Shown: positions 1 to 7,132 of the stretch, piece after piece
Numbering within the stretch: the stretch's first letter is position 1
Layout: the number at the start of each line of letters is the position of its first letter
Assembly: GCA_003854995.1 (NCBI GenBank)
Contig: RQOI01000154.1
Coordinates: 1 to 8,650 of the forward strand
DNA: 8,650 nucleotides
Direction of reading: 5' to 3'
Source: Candidatus Zhuqueibacterota bacterium
Lineage (GTDB): Bacteria; Zhuqueibacterota; Zhuqueibacteria; Residuimicrobiales; Krinioviventaceae
Translations under genes and position numbers: made by a program
Notes under the pieces: generated by a model
The model's database searches: none
What the model was told of the DNA's origin: nothing
The model's input: the letters and a program-made list of their open reading frames with translations, nothing else

Positions 1-815
1 ATCGCGCTCTGGGTGAACGGCTAAAGACCGTCTTTATCGAAAACGGCCTCATGCGCGCCGGCGAGGCCGAGCGGGTGGCGCACTTTTTCCGCGCCCTCGG
101 CGTCACGGTGCAGGTCGTTGATGCGCGCGCCGAGTTTTTCAGCGCGCTCAAGGGTGTGATCGATCCGGAAGCAAAGCGCGAGGCGATCACCCAGACCTTC
201 TACCGCGACGTCTTTGGCCGTCTCGTGCGCGACAGCGGCGCGCGCTATCTGCTGCAGGGCACGATCCTGACCGACGTGGACGAGACCGTCGCCGGCATCA
301 AACGGCAGCACAATGTCTTCGCCCAGCTGGGCATCGATCCGCAGGCCGCGTTTGGCTATCACATCCTGGAGCCGCTCGTTCAGCTGCGCAAGGACGGCGT
401 GCGCAAACTGGGACAGGCGCTCGGCCTGCCCGAAGAGCTGTTTCAGCGCATTCCGTTCCCGGGCCCGGCGCTCGCTGCCCGCGTGATTGGCGAGGCCACG
501 CCGGAGCGCATCGACACGGTCCGCCAGGCCACCCAGGTGGTGGAGCGACTGCTCGCCGGCCATGGCGCCTTTCAATATCTGGCCATCCTGCATCAGGACC
601 GGGTGACGGGCATGCGCGGGGGTGAGCGCGATTTTGGCCAGCAGATCGAAGTGCGATGCTGGGATAGCCGCGACGCGCGCATCGCGACACCCACTCGACT
701 GCCGTTTGCGCTCCTCGAAGAGCTGGCGCAGGAGATCATCCGCAGTGTGCCCGGTGTCGTCAGCGTCACCTATAATATAGCGTCCAAGCCGCCATCAACC
801 ATTGAGGCCATTTAG
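1..815 (+). CDS. GMP synthetase-like ATP pyrophosphatase (GuaA C-terminal region), 5' end cut by window edge
   Basis: The reading frame is open to the left edge (first full codon at position 3), so the true start and any P-loop (SGGVDS) or glutamine amidotransferase domain lie outside. Family members adenylate XMP with ATP and aminate it to GMP. Visible landmarks match the GuaA ATP-PPase and dimerisation region: VFIENGLMRAGEAE near the edge, LLQGTILTDVDET, IKRQHNV, ILEPLVQLRKDGVRKLG, FPGPALAARVIGE, and a C-terminal KPPSTIEAI. Differences from ordinary GMP synthetase are notable. The end is usually KPPATIEWE, HHNV is QHNV here, and the usual VRSVGVMGD segment reads DRVTGMRGGERDFG. It is therefore either a divergent GMP synthetase or a paralog acting on another substrate. 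The next gene begins about 20 bases downstream, suggesting co-transcription. The family assignment is firm; the substrate is not. Confidence 0.85.
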   Translation, partial: RALGERLKTVFIENGLMRAGEAERVAHFFRALGVTVQVVDARAEFFSALKGVIDPEAKREAITQTFYRDVFGRLVRDSGARYLLQGTILTDVDETVAGIKRQHNVFAQLGIDPQAAFGYHILEPLVQLRKDGVRKLGQALGLPEELFQRIPFPGPALAARVIGEATPERIDTVRQATQVVERLLAGHGAFQYLAILHQDRVTGMRGGERDFGQQIEVRCWDSRDARIATPTRLPFALLEELAQEIIRSVPGVVSVTYNIASKPPSTIEAI

Positions 816-833
816 CCCTGCGATAACGGAGGC

Positions 834-1202
834 ATGATGAAACGACGTGATCACGAACCGCCGGAAGCGCAGCGCTGGGGCTGGCGTTATCATCACACGG
901 GCATCCCGACAACGGAGCCGCGGGCAGGCGAGCGCTATCTGCCGCAGTTCAAGATGTACGTATCCGGGTTCGAGGAGAGCCCGTACGGCATCGAGTGGAT
1001 GCGCTTCGAGGCCGACAGCCCGATCTCCGAGCTGATCAGGACGGTGCCGCACGTGGCGTTCGAGGTGAATGATCTCGATGAGGCACTGCAGGGCAAGCAG
1101 CTGTTGTCAGCGCCCAACTCACCGTCAGCAGGCGTACGGGTCGCCATGATCATCGATGACGGCTGTCCGATCGAGCTCATGCAGTTCGACAAGATAAAGT
1201 AG
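834..1202 (+). CDS. Small VOC-superfamily (glyoxalase/bleomycin-resistance fold) protein
   Basis: The product is about 122 residues, the usual size of a single-domain VOC protein. VOC proteins use paired beta-alpha-beta-beta-beta modules and often bind a divalent metal through His/Glu ligands for isomerase, lyase or dioxygenase chemistry. The early YHHTGIP, the central IEWMRFE, PHVAFEVNDLDEAL and the late PIELMQF place candidate ligands at H21, E54 or E59, H73 and E114, in the order expected for the fold. Two start codons are adjacent, at 834 and 837. GGAGG at 828-832 sits only 1 base from the first and 4 from the second, so 837 (one residue shorter) is the better start. It follows the GMPS-like gene by about 20 bases and probably shares its transcript. 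The substrate is unknown, and I infer it may act on the same small molecule as the upstream enzyme. Confidence 0.75.
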   Translation: MMKRRDHEPPEAQRWGWRYHHTGIPTTEPRAGERYLPQFKMYVSGFEESPYGIEWMRFEADSPISELIRTVPHVAFEVNDLDEALQGKQLLSAPNSPSAGVRVAMIIDDGCPIELMQFDKIK

Positions 1203-1335
1203 TCGTCAGGTCGTGCTGCGAGCAAATTTGCGGATGAAATGGATGCTCTGTGGTTGTTGATAGAACATAGTCGGCGCATGTCGCGATTCAGTCAGCGCCG
1301 TAAAGAGGCGTGCATGATCGTACTCATCGCAGTAT

Positions 1336-1363
1336 TGCCATGGCATTTACGCCTGCCAGGCAG
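1336..1363. promoter_or_regulatory. Two close palindromes just upstream of the copper ATPase gene
   Basis: A perfect 10-base palindrome, TGCCATGGCA (1336-1345), is followed seven bases later by CTGCCAGGCAG (1353-1363), a 5-base inverted repeat around one central base. The second ends where the purine-rich ribosome binding site (GAGAGG, 1363-1368) begins. Both share TGCCA/GGCA half-sites, as a repressor or activator operator might. They do not match the CopY, CsoR or CueR operator sequences I know, and no metalloregulator gene is in the window. The rest of 1203-1374 shows no gene or clear terminator. Confidence 0.25.
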
Positions 1364-1374
1364 AGAGGCCAAAG

Positions 1375-3693
1375 ATGATTACAAAAAAAGATTCCGGAAA
1401 AGATCAGCACAGTGATCCAGTCTGCAACATGACGGTATCAAGTGACTCTGCACTCCACTACCAATACGCAGGCAGAGATTACTATTTTTGTTGTGAACAT
1501 TGTTTGCACAAGTTTCAGGCGCATCCGGAACTCTATCTGAATCAAGGAACCGCCCCATCTCCCGCAACACATGGCAAGCTGGTGAATTACACATGCCCCA
1601 TGCATGCGGAGGTTCAGCAACAGGGACCGGGTTATTGCCCCAAGTGTGGCATGGCTCTGGAACCGGTCATGGCCGGCACAACAGAAAAAAACATAGAGCT
1701 CGTCAAAATGAGCCGTCGCTTTTGGATCTGCGCCGCGCTGGCGTTGCCACTGTTTTTCCTGGCCATGATCGCCGATATGTCGCATGCCGGCTTGCCAAAT
1801 TGGCTTTCGATGTCGATGGTTCAATGGATCGGATTCGCATTGGCAACACCTGTCGTCTTGTGGGGTGGTTGGCCGTTCCTGGTCCGCGGCTGGCAGTCCT
1901 TCCGAATCTGGAATCTCAATATGTTCACCCTGATTGCCCTGGGTGTCTCGGTTGCCTGGTTGTATAGCGTCGTGGCCCTGTTCTTTCCGCAGATCTTCCC
2001 ACGCATCATGCAAATGGAGGGTGGCCTGGTAGACGTTTACTTTGAAGCGGCAGCCATGATCACGACGCTAGTGCTGCTGGGGCAAGTGCTCGAATTGCGC
2101 GCCCGCTCGCGCACCAATGCGGCCATTCAGATGCTGATGGAGCTCGCGCCTAAAACGACGCGCATCGTGCGAAAAAATGGGACCGAAGAAGATATACCAG
2201 TGGAACAGGTACAACCCGGCGATACGTTACGCATTCGCCCCGGCGAGAAAGTGCCTGTGGATGGTACGGTCATCGAGGGTGAAAGCAACGTGGACGAATC
2301 CATGGTCACGGGTGAAGCCATGCCGGTGGCCAAGTTCGCCGGTGAGAAGCTCATCGGCTCGACGGTTAACGGGACCGGCAGTTTATTCATGCGGGCAGAA
2401 AAAGTTGGCTCCGATACGCTGCTGGCGCATATCATTCACATGGTGGCCGAAGCACAACGCACGCGCGCGCCCATTCAAAAACTGGCAGATGTTGTAGCGA
2501 GCTATTTTGTCCCAGCCGTTGTGAGCATCGCCGCAGTCGCATTCATCGCCTGGTGGTTGTGGGGCCCGGAGCCACGCCTAGCGCACGCGATTGTCAATGC
2601 CGTGGCCGTGCTCATCATCGCCTGTCCATGCGCACTGGGGCTTGCCACACCAATCTCCATCATGGTGGGAACCGGGCGTGGCGCCATGGCAGGCGTCCTG
2701 ATCAAGAATGCCGAAGCTCTGGAGGTCATGGAAAAGGTCGATACCCTGGTCGTGGACAAGACCGGCACTCTGACCGAAGGCAGACCACAGCTGGTCGCTG
2801 TGCAGGCAGAAGAAGGATTTGCTAAAGACGAAGTGTTACGCTTGGCCGCCAGCCTTGAGCGCGCCAGCGAACACCCGTTGGCAGCATCTATTGTTCGTGG
2901 AGCAGAAGCAAAGGGCATAAAACTGGCCGTTGCAGACAACTTTCAGTCTGTCACCGGAAAAGGTGTCACAGGAATGGTGAATGGGAGCAAGGTGACAGTG
3001 GGCAACAGTAAGCTGTTGCAGAGTCTCGGCATCGACGCAGAGGAGCTGCTGCGTCGAACGGACCAGCATCGAGCCGAAGGAGAGACAGTCATGTTGATTG
3101 CGATTGATGGGCGTGCGGCTGGTTGGCTCGGAGTCGCTGATCCCATCAAAGATACAACAGCAGCGGCCATCCGCGATTTGCATGCACAAGGCCTCAAAGT
3201 AGTCATGCTAACCGGTGACAGCAGGGCTGCGGCAGAAGCTGTCGCCGGCAAACTGAAGATCGATCAAGTGTTTGCCGACGTTTTACCCGAACAAAAGGCC
3301 AAAATAGTTAGACAGCTTGAAGCAGAAGGGCATATAGTAGCCATGGCGGGTGACGGCATCAACGACGCGCCGGCGCTGGCGCAAGCCAGGGTCGGTATCG
3401 CCATGGGGACAGGTACGGATGTGGCAATGGAGAGCGCGGGCGTGACTTTAGTCAAAGGAGACCTGCAGGGCATCGTCAGAGCCAGACGATTGAGCCGGGC
3501 AACCATGCGCAATATCAGACAGAATTTGTTCTTTGCCTTCATTTATAATTCGGCGGGTGTTCCGATTGCTGCGGGAGTTTTGTATCCATTCTTTGGAATT
3601 CTGCTCTCGCCTGTCATAGCTGCAGCAGCAATGAGTTTCAGCTCCGTGTCCGTGATCAGCAATTCACTCAGACTCAGACGTCTGCGATTATGA
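1375..3693 (+). CDS. copA: Copper-translocating P1B-type ATPase with N-terminal YHS and HMBD modules
   Basis: This 772-residue inner-membrane pump is predicted to export Cu(I) from the cytoplasm using ATP. From the N-terminus it has a YHS domain (about 13-55, with C17, C39, C40, C43), a heavy-metal-binding HMBD module (about 71-98, CPMH then CPKCGM) and a P1B core of about eight helices. Core motifs are all present: TGE at 312-314 (dephosphorylation), CPC at 417-419 in the transport helix, DKTGT with phosphorylated D461, SEHP around H500, and GDGINDAP at 659-666. In the last two helices N717, Y724-N725 and MSFSS (753-757) fit the Cu(I) subtype (P1B-1). There is no CxxC HMA domain; YHS and HMBD appear to replace it. 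The ATG has GAGAGG six bases upstream. No copper chaperone or CueR/CsoR regulator is visible nearby. Silver is a possible second substrate. Confidence 0.95.
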   Translation: MITKKDSGKDQHSDPVCNMTVSSDSALHYQYAGRDYYFCCEHCLHKFQAHPELYLNQGTAPSPATHGKLVNYTCPMHAEVQQQGPGYCPKCGMALEPVMAGTTEKNIELVKMSRRFWICAALALPLFFLAMIADMSHAGLPNWLSMSMVQWIGFALATPVVLWGGWPFLVRGWQSFRIWNLNMFTLIALGVSVAWLYSVVALFFPQIFPRIMQMEGGLVDVYFEAAAMITTLVLLGQVLELRARSRTNAAIQMLMELAPKTTRIVRKNGTEEDIPVEQVQPGDTLRIRPGEKVPVDGTVIEGESNVDESMVTGEAMPVAKFAGEKLIGSTVNGTGSLFMRAEKVGSDTLLAHIIHMVAEAQRTRAPIQKLADVVASYFVPAVVSIAAVAFIAWWLWGPEPRLAHAIVNAVAVLIIACPCALGLATPISIMVGTGRGAMAGVLIKNAEALEVMEKVDTLVVDKTGTLTEGRPQLVAVQAEEGFAKDEVLRLAASLERASEHPLAASIVRGAEAKGIKLAVADNFQSVTGKGVTGMVNGSKVTVGNSKLLQSLGIDAEELLRRTDQHRAEGETVMLIAIDGRAAGWLGVADPIKDTTAAAIRDLHAQGLKVVMLTGDSRAAAEAVAGKLKIDQVFADVLPEQKAKIVRQLEAEGHIVAMAGDGINDAPALAQARVGIAMGTGTDVAMESAGVTLVKGDLQGIVRARRLSRATMRNIRQNLFFAFIYNSAGVPIAAGVLYPFFGILLSPVIAAAAMSFSSVSVISNSLRLRRLRL

Positions 3694-3745
3694 TCCTTGC
3701 GATTGAGACGGTGACGCGGCTGCGTGGATAAAAGGCGGTGAATAA

Positions 3746-4282
3746 ATGTTGCATTCGAATGAAGCGAAAAATCTCGTTGGCTGTTGTGGATTGTACTGCG
3801 GATTATGCAGCAAATATCAGTCAAATGCGCCCAGCCGCTGCATCGGTTGCCGACTGGGAGAGCAGCACAGCTGGTGCAGCATCTGGAATTGCTGTGTGAA
3901 GAAGCACCAATACGAAACCTGCAGCGACTGCCGACATGCCTTTCACTGCGCCATCTTTGTGCGTCGAAAAGTGGCGGAGTGGATTCCGGCCGCCGAAAAT
4001 CTGCGGCAGATGAAAGAAATTGGCTTGGCAGAATGGACGAAAGAGCAAAGGGAAAGACAAACGCTATTGGAGAGACTACTCGAGGACTATAACGAAGGTC
4101 GATCCATGAGCCTCTTTTGCAAAGTCTGTGCGCGCATGCCGATAGACCTGATCAACAGAGCCAGAGAAGAGGCCGCTGGACGCGCGCGCGAAAGAGGGGC
4201 ATTGGATCTGAAAGCAAAAGCGCGGCTCTTCAAGACCGTCGTCAAAGAAATCGCCGCCGCGGCTCATATTGACTTGTCCTGA
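3746..4282 (+). CDS. Cysteine-rich DUF3795-like protein
   Basis: This 178-residue, probably cytoplasmic protein has no signal peptide or membrane helix. The N-terminal third holds a dense set of cysteines: C13, C14, C18, C21, C32, C35, C44, C49, C50, C59, C62 and C68, including the CGLYCGLC pattern typical of DUF3795 proteins; C125 and C128 add a CxxC later. That spacing suggests zinc or an iron-sulfur cluster, but no function is established for the family that I know of. The C-terminal half (about 95-172) is charged and helical, rich in Arg, Glu and Lys. The ATG follows a moderate ribosome binding site (AAGGCGG around 3732-3738). It lies 52 bases after the copper ATPase with no terminator that I can see, so read-through is likely. 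A role in copper handling is only inference from position. Confidence 0.75.
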   Translation: MLHSNEAKNLVGCCGLYCGLCSKYQSNAPSRCIGCRLGEQHSWCSIWNCCVKKHQYETCSDCRHAFHCAIFVRRKVAEWIPAAENLRQMKEIGLAEWTKEQRERQTLLERLLEDYNEGRSMSLFCKVCARMPIDLINRAREEAAGRARERGALDLKAKARLFKTVVKEIAAAAHIDLS

Positions 4283-4283
4283 A

Positions 4284-4318
4284 TTGAGCGATCAGCTATC
4301 AGCTTTCAGCGCTCAGCC
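4284..4318. repeat. Degenerate 7-base tandem repeat array
   Basis: Five consecutive heptads read TTGAGCG, ATCAGCT, ATCAGCT, TTCAGCG and CTCAGCC, with a consensus close to NTCAGCN; the first deviates most. The array begins two bases after the stop codon of the cysteine-rich gene and fills the first part of the gap before the oxidoreductase gene. It is too short to call a known element. Similar TCAGC-type heptad runs are, from memory, common in intergenic DNA of environmental bacteria. Confidence 0.55.
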
Positions 4319-4360
4319 TTAGAAAATTAAGCTGCGCTGTTATTCATCTTGAGAATGAAA

Positions 4361-4376
4361 AAGGAGAACGGCTTTG
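4361..4376 (+). promoter_or_regulatory. Ribosome binding site that selects a TTG start
   Basis: AAGGAG at 4361-4366 is followed by seven bases and then TTG at 4374. The first in-frame ATG, at 4386, is about 19 bases from the same site, which is too far for normal initiation. The TTG is therefore preferred, giving a product that begins MQRTM before the first beta strand of the FAD-binding fold. Confidence 0.65.
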
Positions 4377-5882
4377 CAGAGAACTATGATCATCGTCGGT
4401 GCGGGAATGTCTGGGCTATCGACCGGCTGCTATGCTCAGATGAACGGCTACAAGACCACTCTCTTTGAATCGCACACCATCCCCGGCGGTCTCTGCACCG
4501 CCTGGACCCGAAAAGGGTATACATTCGATCTCAGCATGCATATGCTGACGAATTCAAAATGTGGGCCTCTCAAAAAGATGTGGGATGAACTCGAGGTCAC
4601 CAGGGGACAAGAATTTCACTATCACGATAATCTGGTGGTCGTGGAAGGTAATGGTAAAAAGCTCGACATCTGCGTCGATCGAGAGCGTCTGCTGGAGCAG
4701 ATGCTCGCCATCTCCCCGGCGGACGCCAATCTGAGCCGGGAATTCGCCGACCTTCTCTGTGGCCGTGGCCTGATGGATCTGGCGTCCGTGCAACCGCCGG
4801 AATTGACGAACATCGCCGGCAGGCTGAAAACAGCCCTGTCCATCGTGCCACTGCTGGGTCTGTTGCGAAAATATTCCGGGTTGTCGCTGCAGGACTTTAG
4901 CGCGCGCTTCAAAGAGCCGTTTCTGGCGAGAGCGGTTAAATATTCCGTCGATTCCCCGGGCTGGCCTATGCCGCAATTTCCGATGGTCGCCATGGCGGGT
5001 TTTGCGCGGTCAAGCGTCACGACTGCCGGAAGCCCCATGGGCGGCTCGCGAAAAATCACTGCCAGAATGGCCGACCTTTACAAGAGCCTGGGCGGCGATA
5101 TACAGTACAATAGCCGCGTCACGAACCTCTTGCTCAAGAATGACAAGGCCGGTGGAGTCCAGCTGCAGGACGGCAGCGCGCACAGTGCGGATATCGTGGT
5201 GTGGGCGGCCGACGGCCATCATCTCATTTTCGAAATCCTGGGTGGCAAATACCTAGATGACAACATCCGCAACATGTACGACAAATGGTTGCCAGTGAAA
5301 CCAATCGTGCACGTCATGTTTGGGGTGGACATGGACCTGGCAAAAGAGCCATCCAGACTCGTATTCGAGACTGACAAACCGATCACCGTCGGCAGAGATG
5401 AATTCAGCTGGTTGTCGCTCATGACGCACTGTTTCGACAAGGGGACGGCGCCGGCCAGCAAGACGGCGCTGGAGGTCTGGTATGCGACAGACTATGACTA
5501 TTGGCAAAACATAGCCAAGGATAGGATTGCATATGAGGCGGAAAAGGCGCGAATTGCCGAAGAGACGGCCGATGCGCTGGAGAAGAGATGGCCCGGATTC
5601 AGGTCGAGGATAGAGATGACCGATGTGCCCACGCCGGTGACATATGCGCGGTATACGAGCAACTGGCAGGGATCGCCGGATGGCTGGTATATCACCACGG
5701 AAAACATGATGAAGCAGCGGATGCGAAGGACGCTGCCCGGTCTCGAGAACCTCTACATGGTGGGACAATGGACCGCACCGTTCACCGGCACGGTCATGGC
5801 CGCGCTGTCTGGCCGTCAATTGATCCAGATATTATGCAGAAAAGAGCGGCGTCCTTTTATCACAAAAGCGAATGTCGGATGA
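4374..5882 (+). CDS. Phytoene desaturase-like FAD-dependent oxidoreductase
   Basis: This 502-residue protein belongs to the broad phytoene dehydrogenase-related/carotenoid isomerase-like group of FAD amine-oxidase-fold enzymes. The dinucleotide-binding motif is at the extreme N-terminus (IIVGAGMSGL, G9, G11, G14), with the acidic end of the second strand at E32 and the usual PGG at 37-39. A mid-protein segment, GSPMGGSRKI followed by LGGDIQYNSRV (219-249), matches the strand that lines the FAD site. The C-terminal LENLYMVGQWTAPFTG (457-472) is the second FAD-contacting region typical of the family. Length is normal. There is no signal peptide; a hydrophobic stretch near 153-165 could help membrane association. 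No carotenoid genes (crtB, crtE) are in the window, so the substrate may not be a carotenoid. Family assignment is strong, and the reaction (desaturation, saturation or isomerisation) is unknown. Confidence 0.85.
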   Translation: MQRTMIIVGAGMSGLSTGCYAQMNGYKTTLFESHTIPGGLCTAWTRKGYTFDLSMHMLTNSKCGPLKKMWDELEVTRGQEFHYHDNLVVVEGNGKKLDICVDRERLLEQMLAISPADANLSREFADLLCGRGLMDLASVQPPELTNIAGRLKTALSIVPLLGLLRKYSGLSLQDFSARFKEPFLARAVKYSVDSPGWPMPQFPMVAMAGFARSSVTTAGSPMGGSRKITARMADLYKSLGGDIQYNSRVTNLLLKNDKAGGVQLQDGSAHSADIVVWAADGHHLIFEILGGKYLDDNIRNMYDKWLPVKPIVHVMFGVDMDLAKEPSRLVFETDKPITVGRDEFSWLSLMTHCFDKGTAPASKTALEVWYATDYDYWQNIAKDRIAYEAEKARIAEETADALEKRWPGFRSRIEMTDVPTPVTYARYTSNWQGSPDGWYITTENMMKQRMRRTLPGLENLYMVGQWTAPFTGTVMAALSGRQLIQILCRKERRPFITKANVG

Positions 5883-6067
5883 GAAGGCGCCAGCCCGCCA
5901 AGAGGTACTCCTGCAAATGGCACGGCGAACATGACGAGCAAGCGTACGCACGCCGCAGCAAGCCTCATATATCTCAGGAGGCGACTGCGGACGGCATTGC
6001 GCAAGGAACCTCCACACGCGGATTGAAGTACGATCAACTCTTGCAAACGACCCCGTTCACCACATAG
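5879..6067 (+). other. Possible 62-codon ORF overlapping the oxidoreductase stop; coding status doubtful
   Basis: An ATG at 5879 overlaps the preceding TGA as ATGA, an arrangement that often allows translational coupling, and the frame stays open to a TAG ending at 6067. The predicted product is basic at its start and has no domain, membrane segment or signal that I recognise. Two other frames also carry short ORFs here (5872-5934 and 5931-6026), so the region may simply be non-coding or hold a decayed gene. Otherwise 5883-6080 holds only the ribosome binding site of the next gene. Confidence 0.18.
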
Positions 6068-6080
6068 CGGAGGAGGAGCC

Positions 6081-7055
6081 GTGCGATTAATTTCCATCGA
6101 AAGACAGATCCGATTTTTCGTACTTGGCTTGCCATTCTTCTTCAACCAGCCCGCCTCCTGGGCGAACGATTTTCAGCCTCAGACCAGCGACTTTTCCGTG
6201 CAGATCCGAGAGGACACTGTCTTCTATCGGGTTTTTGCTGTCTATGTTCTGCCGGAAGAGAGGCTCACCCTTGCTGTCGCAGAAGGTGATCCCAATAGCC
6301 AATTTGAGCTCGTCAGCGATGGCATGGTGCTCCCTGCAGTCTCCGGGAAGCTGTGGCAATGGCGCGCGCCGCGAGAGAAAGGCCTGGTTTCCTTGAAGAT
6401 CCTCAGATCGGCGCCCAGGGACTCGATGCTGATCAATGTGTTTGTGATGGTTCCGTTTGAGCAGATGGACGGCGAATATCTCGAGAATTATAAAATCGGC
6501 CACTATCCGTCGCTACCCTACAAAAACTCGTCGATTTATGAAACGCCCCGGGGATTCATCGAGGTCAATCAGGAGAACCAGGAGATCCGGATTTCCCCCC
6601 ACTTTCAGCTCAAGCAATTCCTGTGCAAGCAGGCCGGCGATTTTCCCAAATACATGGTCCTGCAAGAGCGACTGGTCCTCTTGCTCGAACGAATCCTCGC
6701 AAGAGTCAATCAGGCCGGACACAGATGCCGAACGCTGCACATCATGAGCGGTTATCGCACTCCCGCTTACAACCAGGCGATCGATAATGTCAAATATAGC
6801 TGCCACATCTATGGCGTTGCGGCGGATTTTTTCATCGACGAGAATCCAGAGGATGGTATGATGGACGATCTGAACGGCGATGGCACATCGGATATCGATG
6901 ACGCCGCCATCGTCTACGATCTCATTGCACAGATGTCCGGCGAAGCCTGGTTCGAATTGTTTCGGGGGGGCTTGGCCAAATACGGAAAAACGGCAGCGCA
7001 CGGCCCGTTCGTCCATGTCGACGTGCGAGGATTTCATGCGCGCTGGGGCAAATGA
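6081..7055 (+). CDS. Exported M15-type peptidoglycan peptidase with an internal EF-hand/dockerin-like loop
   Basis: The start is GTG, with a strong GGAGGAGG at 6069-6076. A Sec-type signal is visible: basic residues, a hydrophobic stretch at about 11-21, and likely cleavage near 28. The 324-residue product should act in the periplasm on peptidoglycan, as a D,D-carboxypeptidase or endopeptidase. Residues about 30-165 form an N-terminal beta-rich domain I do not recognise. The catalytic part (about 170-324) resembles Peptidase_M15_3: ISPHFQLKQF, SGYRTPAYN (223-231), then H242 and D249 in CHIYGVAADFFID and H312/D314 in HGPFVHVDVRG, which fit zinc ligands and active-site residues. Inserted between these is DLNGDGTSDIDD (263-274), a perfect EF-hand spacing (D263, N265, D267, T269, D271, D274) followed by a helix, as in half a dockerin. 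Calcium binding there is inference. A 25-base gap separates the GTG from nothing annotated but the doubtful short ORF. Confidence 0.82.
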   Translation: MRLISIERQIRFFVLGLPFFFNQPASWANDFQPQTSDFSVQIREDTVFYRVFAVYVLPEERLTLAVAEGDPNSQFELVSDGMVLPAVSGKLWQWRAPREKGLVSLKILRSAPRDSMLINVFVMVPFEQMDGEYLENYKIGHYPSLPYKNSSIYETPRGFIEVNQENQEIRISPHFQLKQFLCKQAGDFPKYMVLQERLVLLLERILARVNQAGHRCRTLHIMSGYRTPAYNQAIDNVKYSCHIYGVAADFFIDENPEDGMMDDLNGDGTSDIDDAAIVYDLIAQMSGEAWFELFRGGLAKYGKTAAHGPFVHVDVRGFHARWGK

Positions 7056-7132
7056 GACAGGTCCTATCAGCTCATCTGCCGAATTGAGGTCTTGCCAAAG
7101 TCTATAAACGAATGAATTGAAACTCCCAAAAT

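Noticed and set aside
298..690. Minus-strand ORF of 130 codons opposite the GMPS-like gene
   Set aside because: It is Arg/Pro-rich, an artefact of GC-rich codons on the coding strand, with no start signals or domain.
1222..1231. Perfect palindrome GCAAATTTGC downstream of the VOC gene
   Set aside because: Ten bases is short enough to occur by chance, and it has no adjacent T-run or promoter, so it is not a supported terminator or operator.
935..1279. Minus-strand ORF opposite the VOC gene
   Set aside because: Its Ser/Cys-rich sequence has no domain and mirrors a clearly coding frame on the + strand.
5816..6145. Minus-strand ORF with a signal-peptide-like hydrophobic stretch
   Set aside because: It overlaps the end of the FAD oxidoreductase and the start of the peptidase gene on the other strand, and has no ribosome binding site or recognisable domain.
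7084..7108. TTGAGG and TATAAA as a promoter for the frameshifted gene
   Set aside because: The spacing between the two is 13 bases, too short for a sigma-70 promoter.
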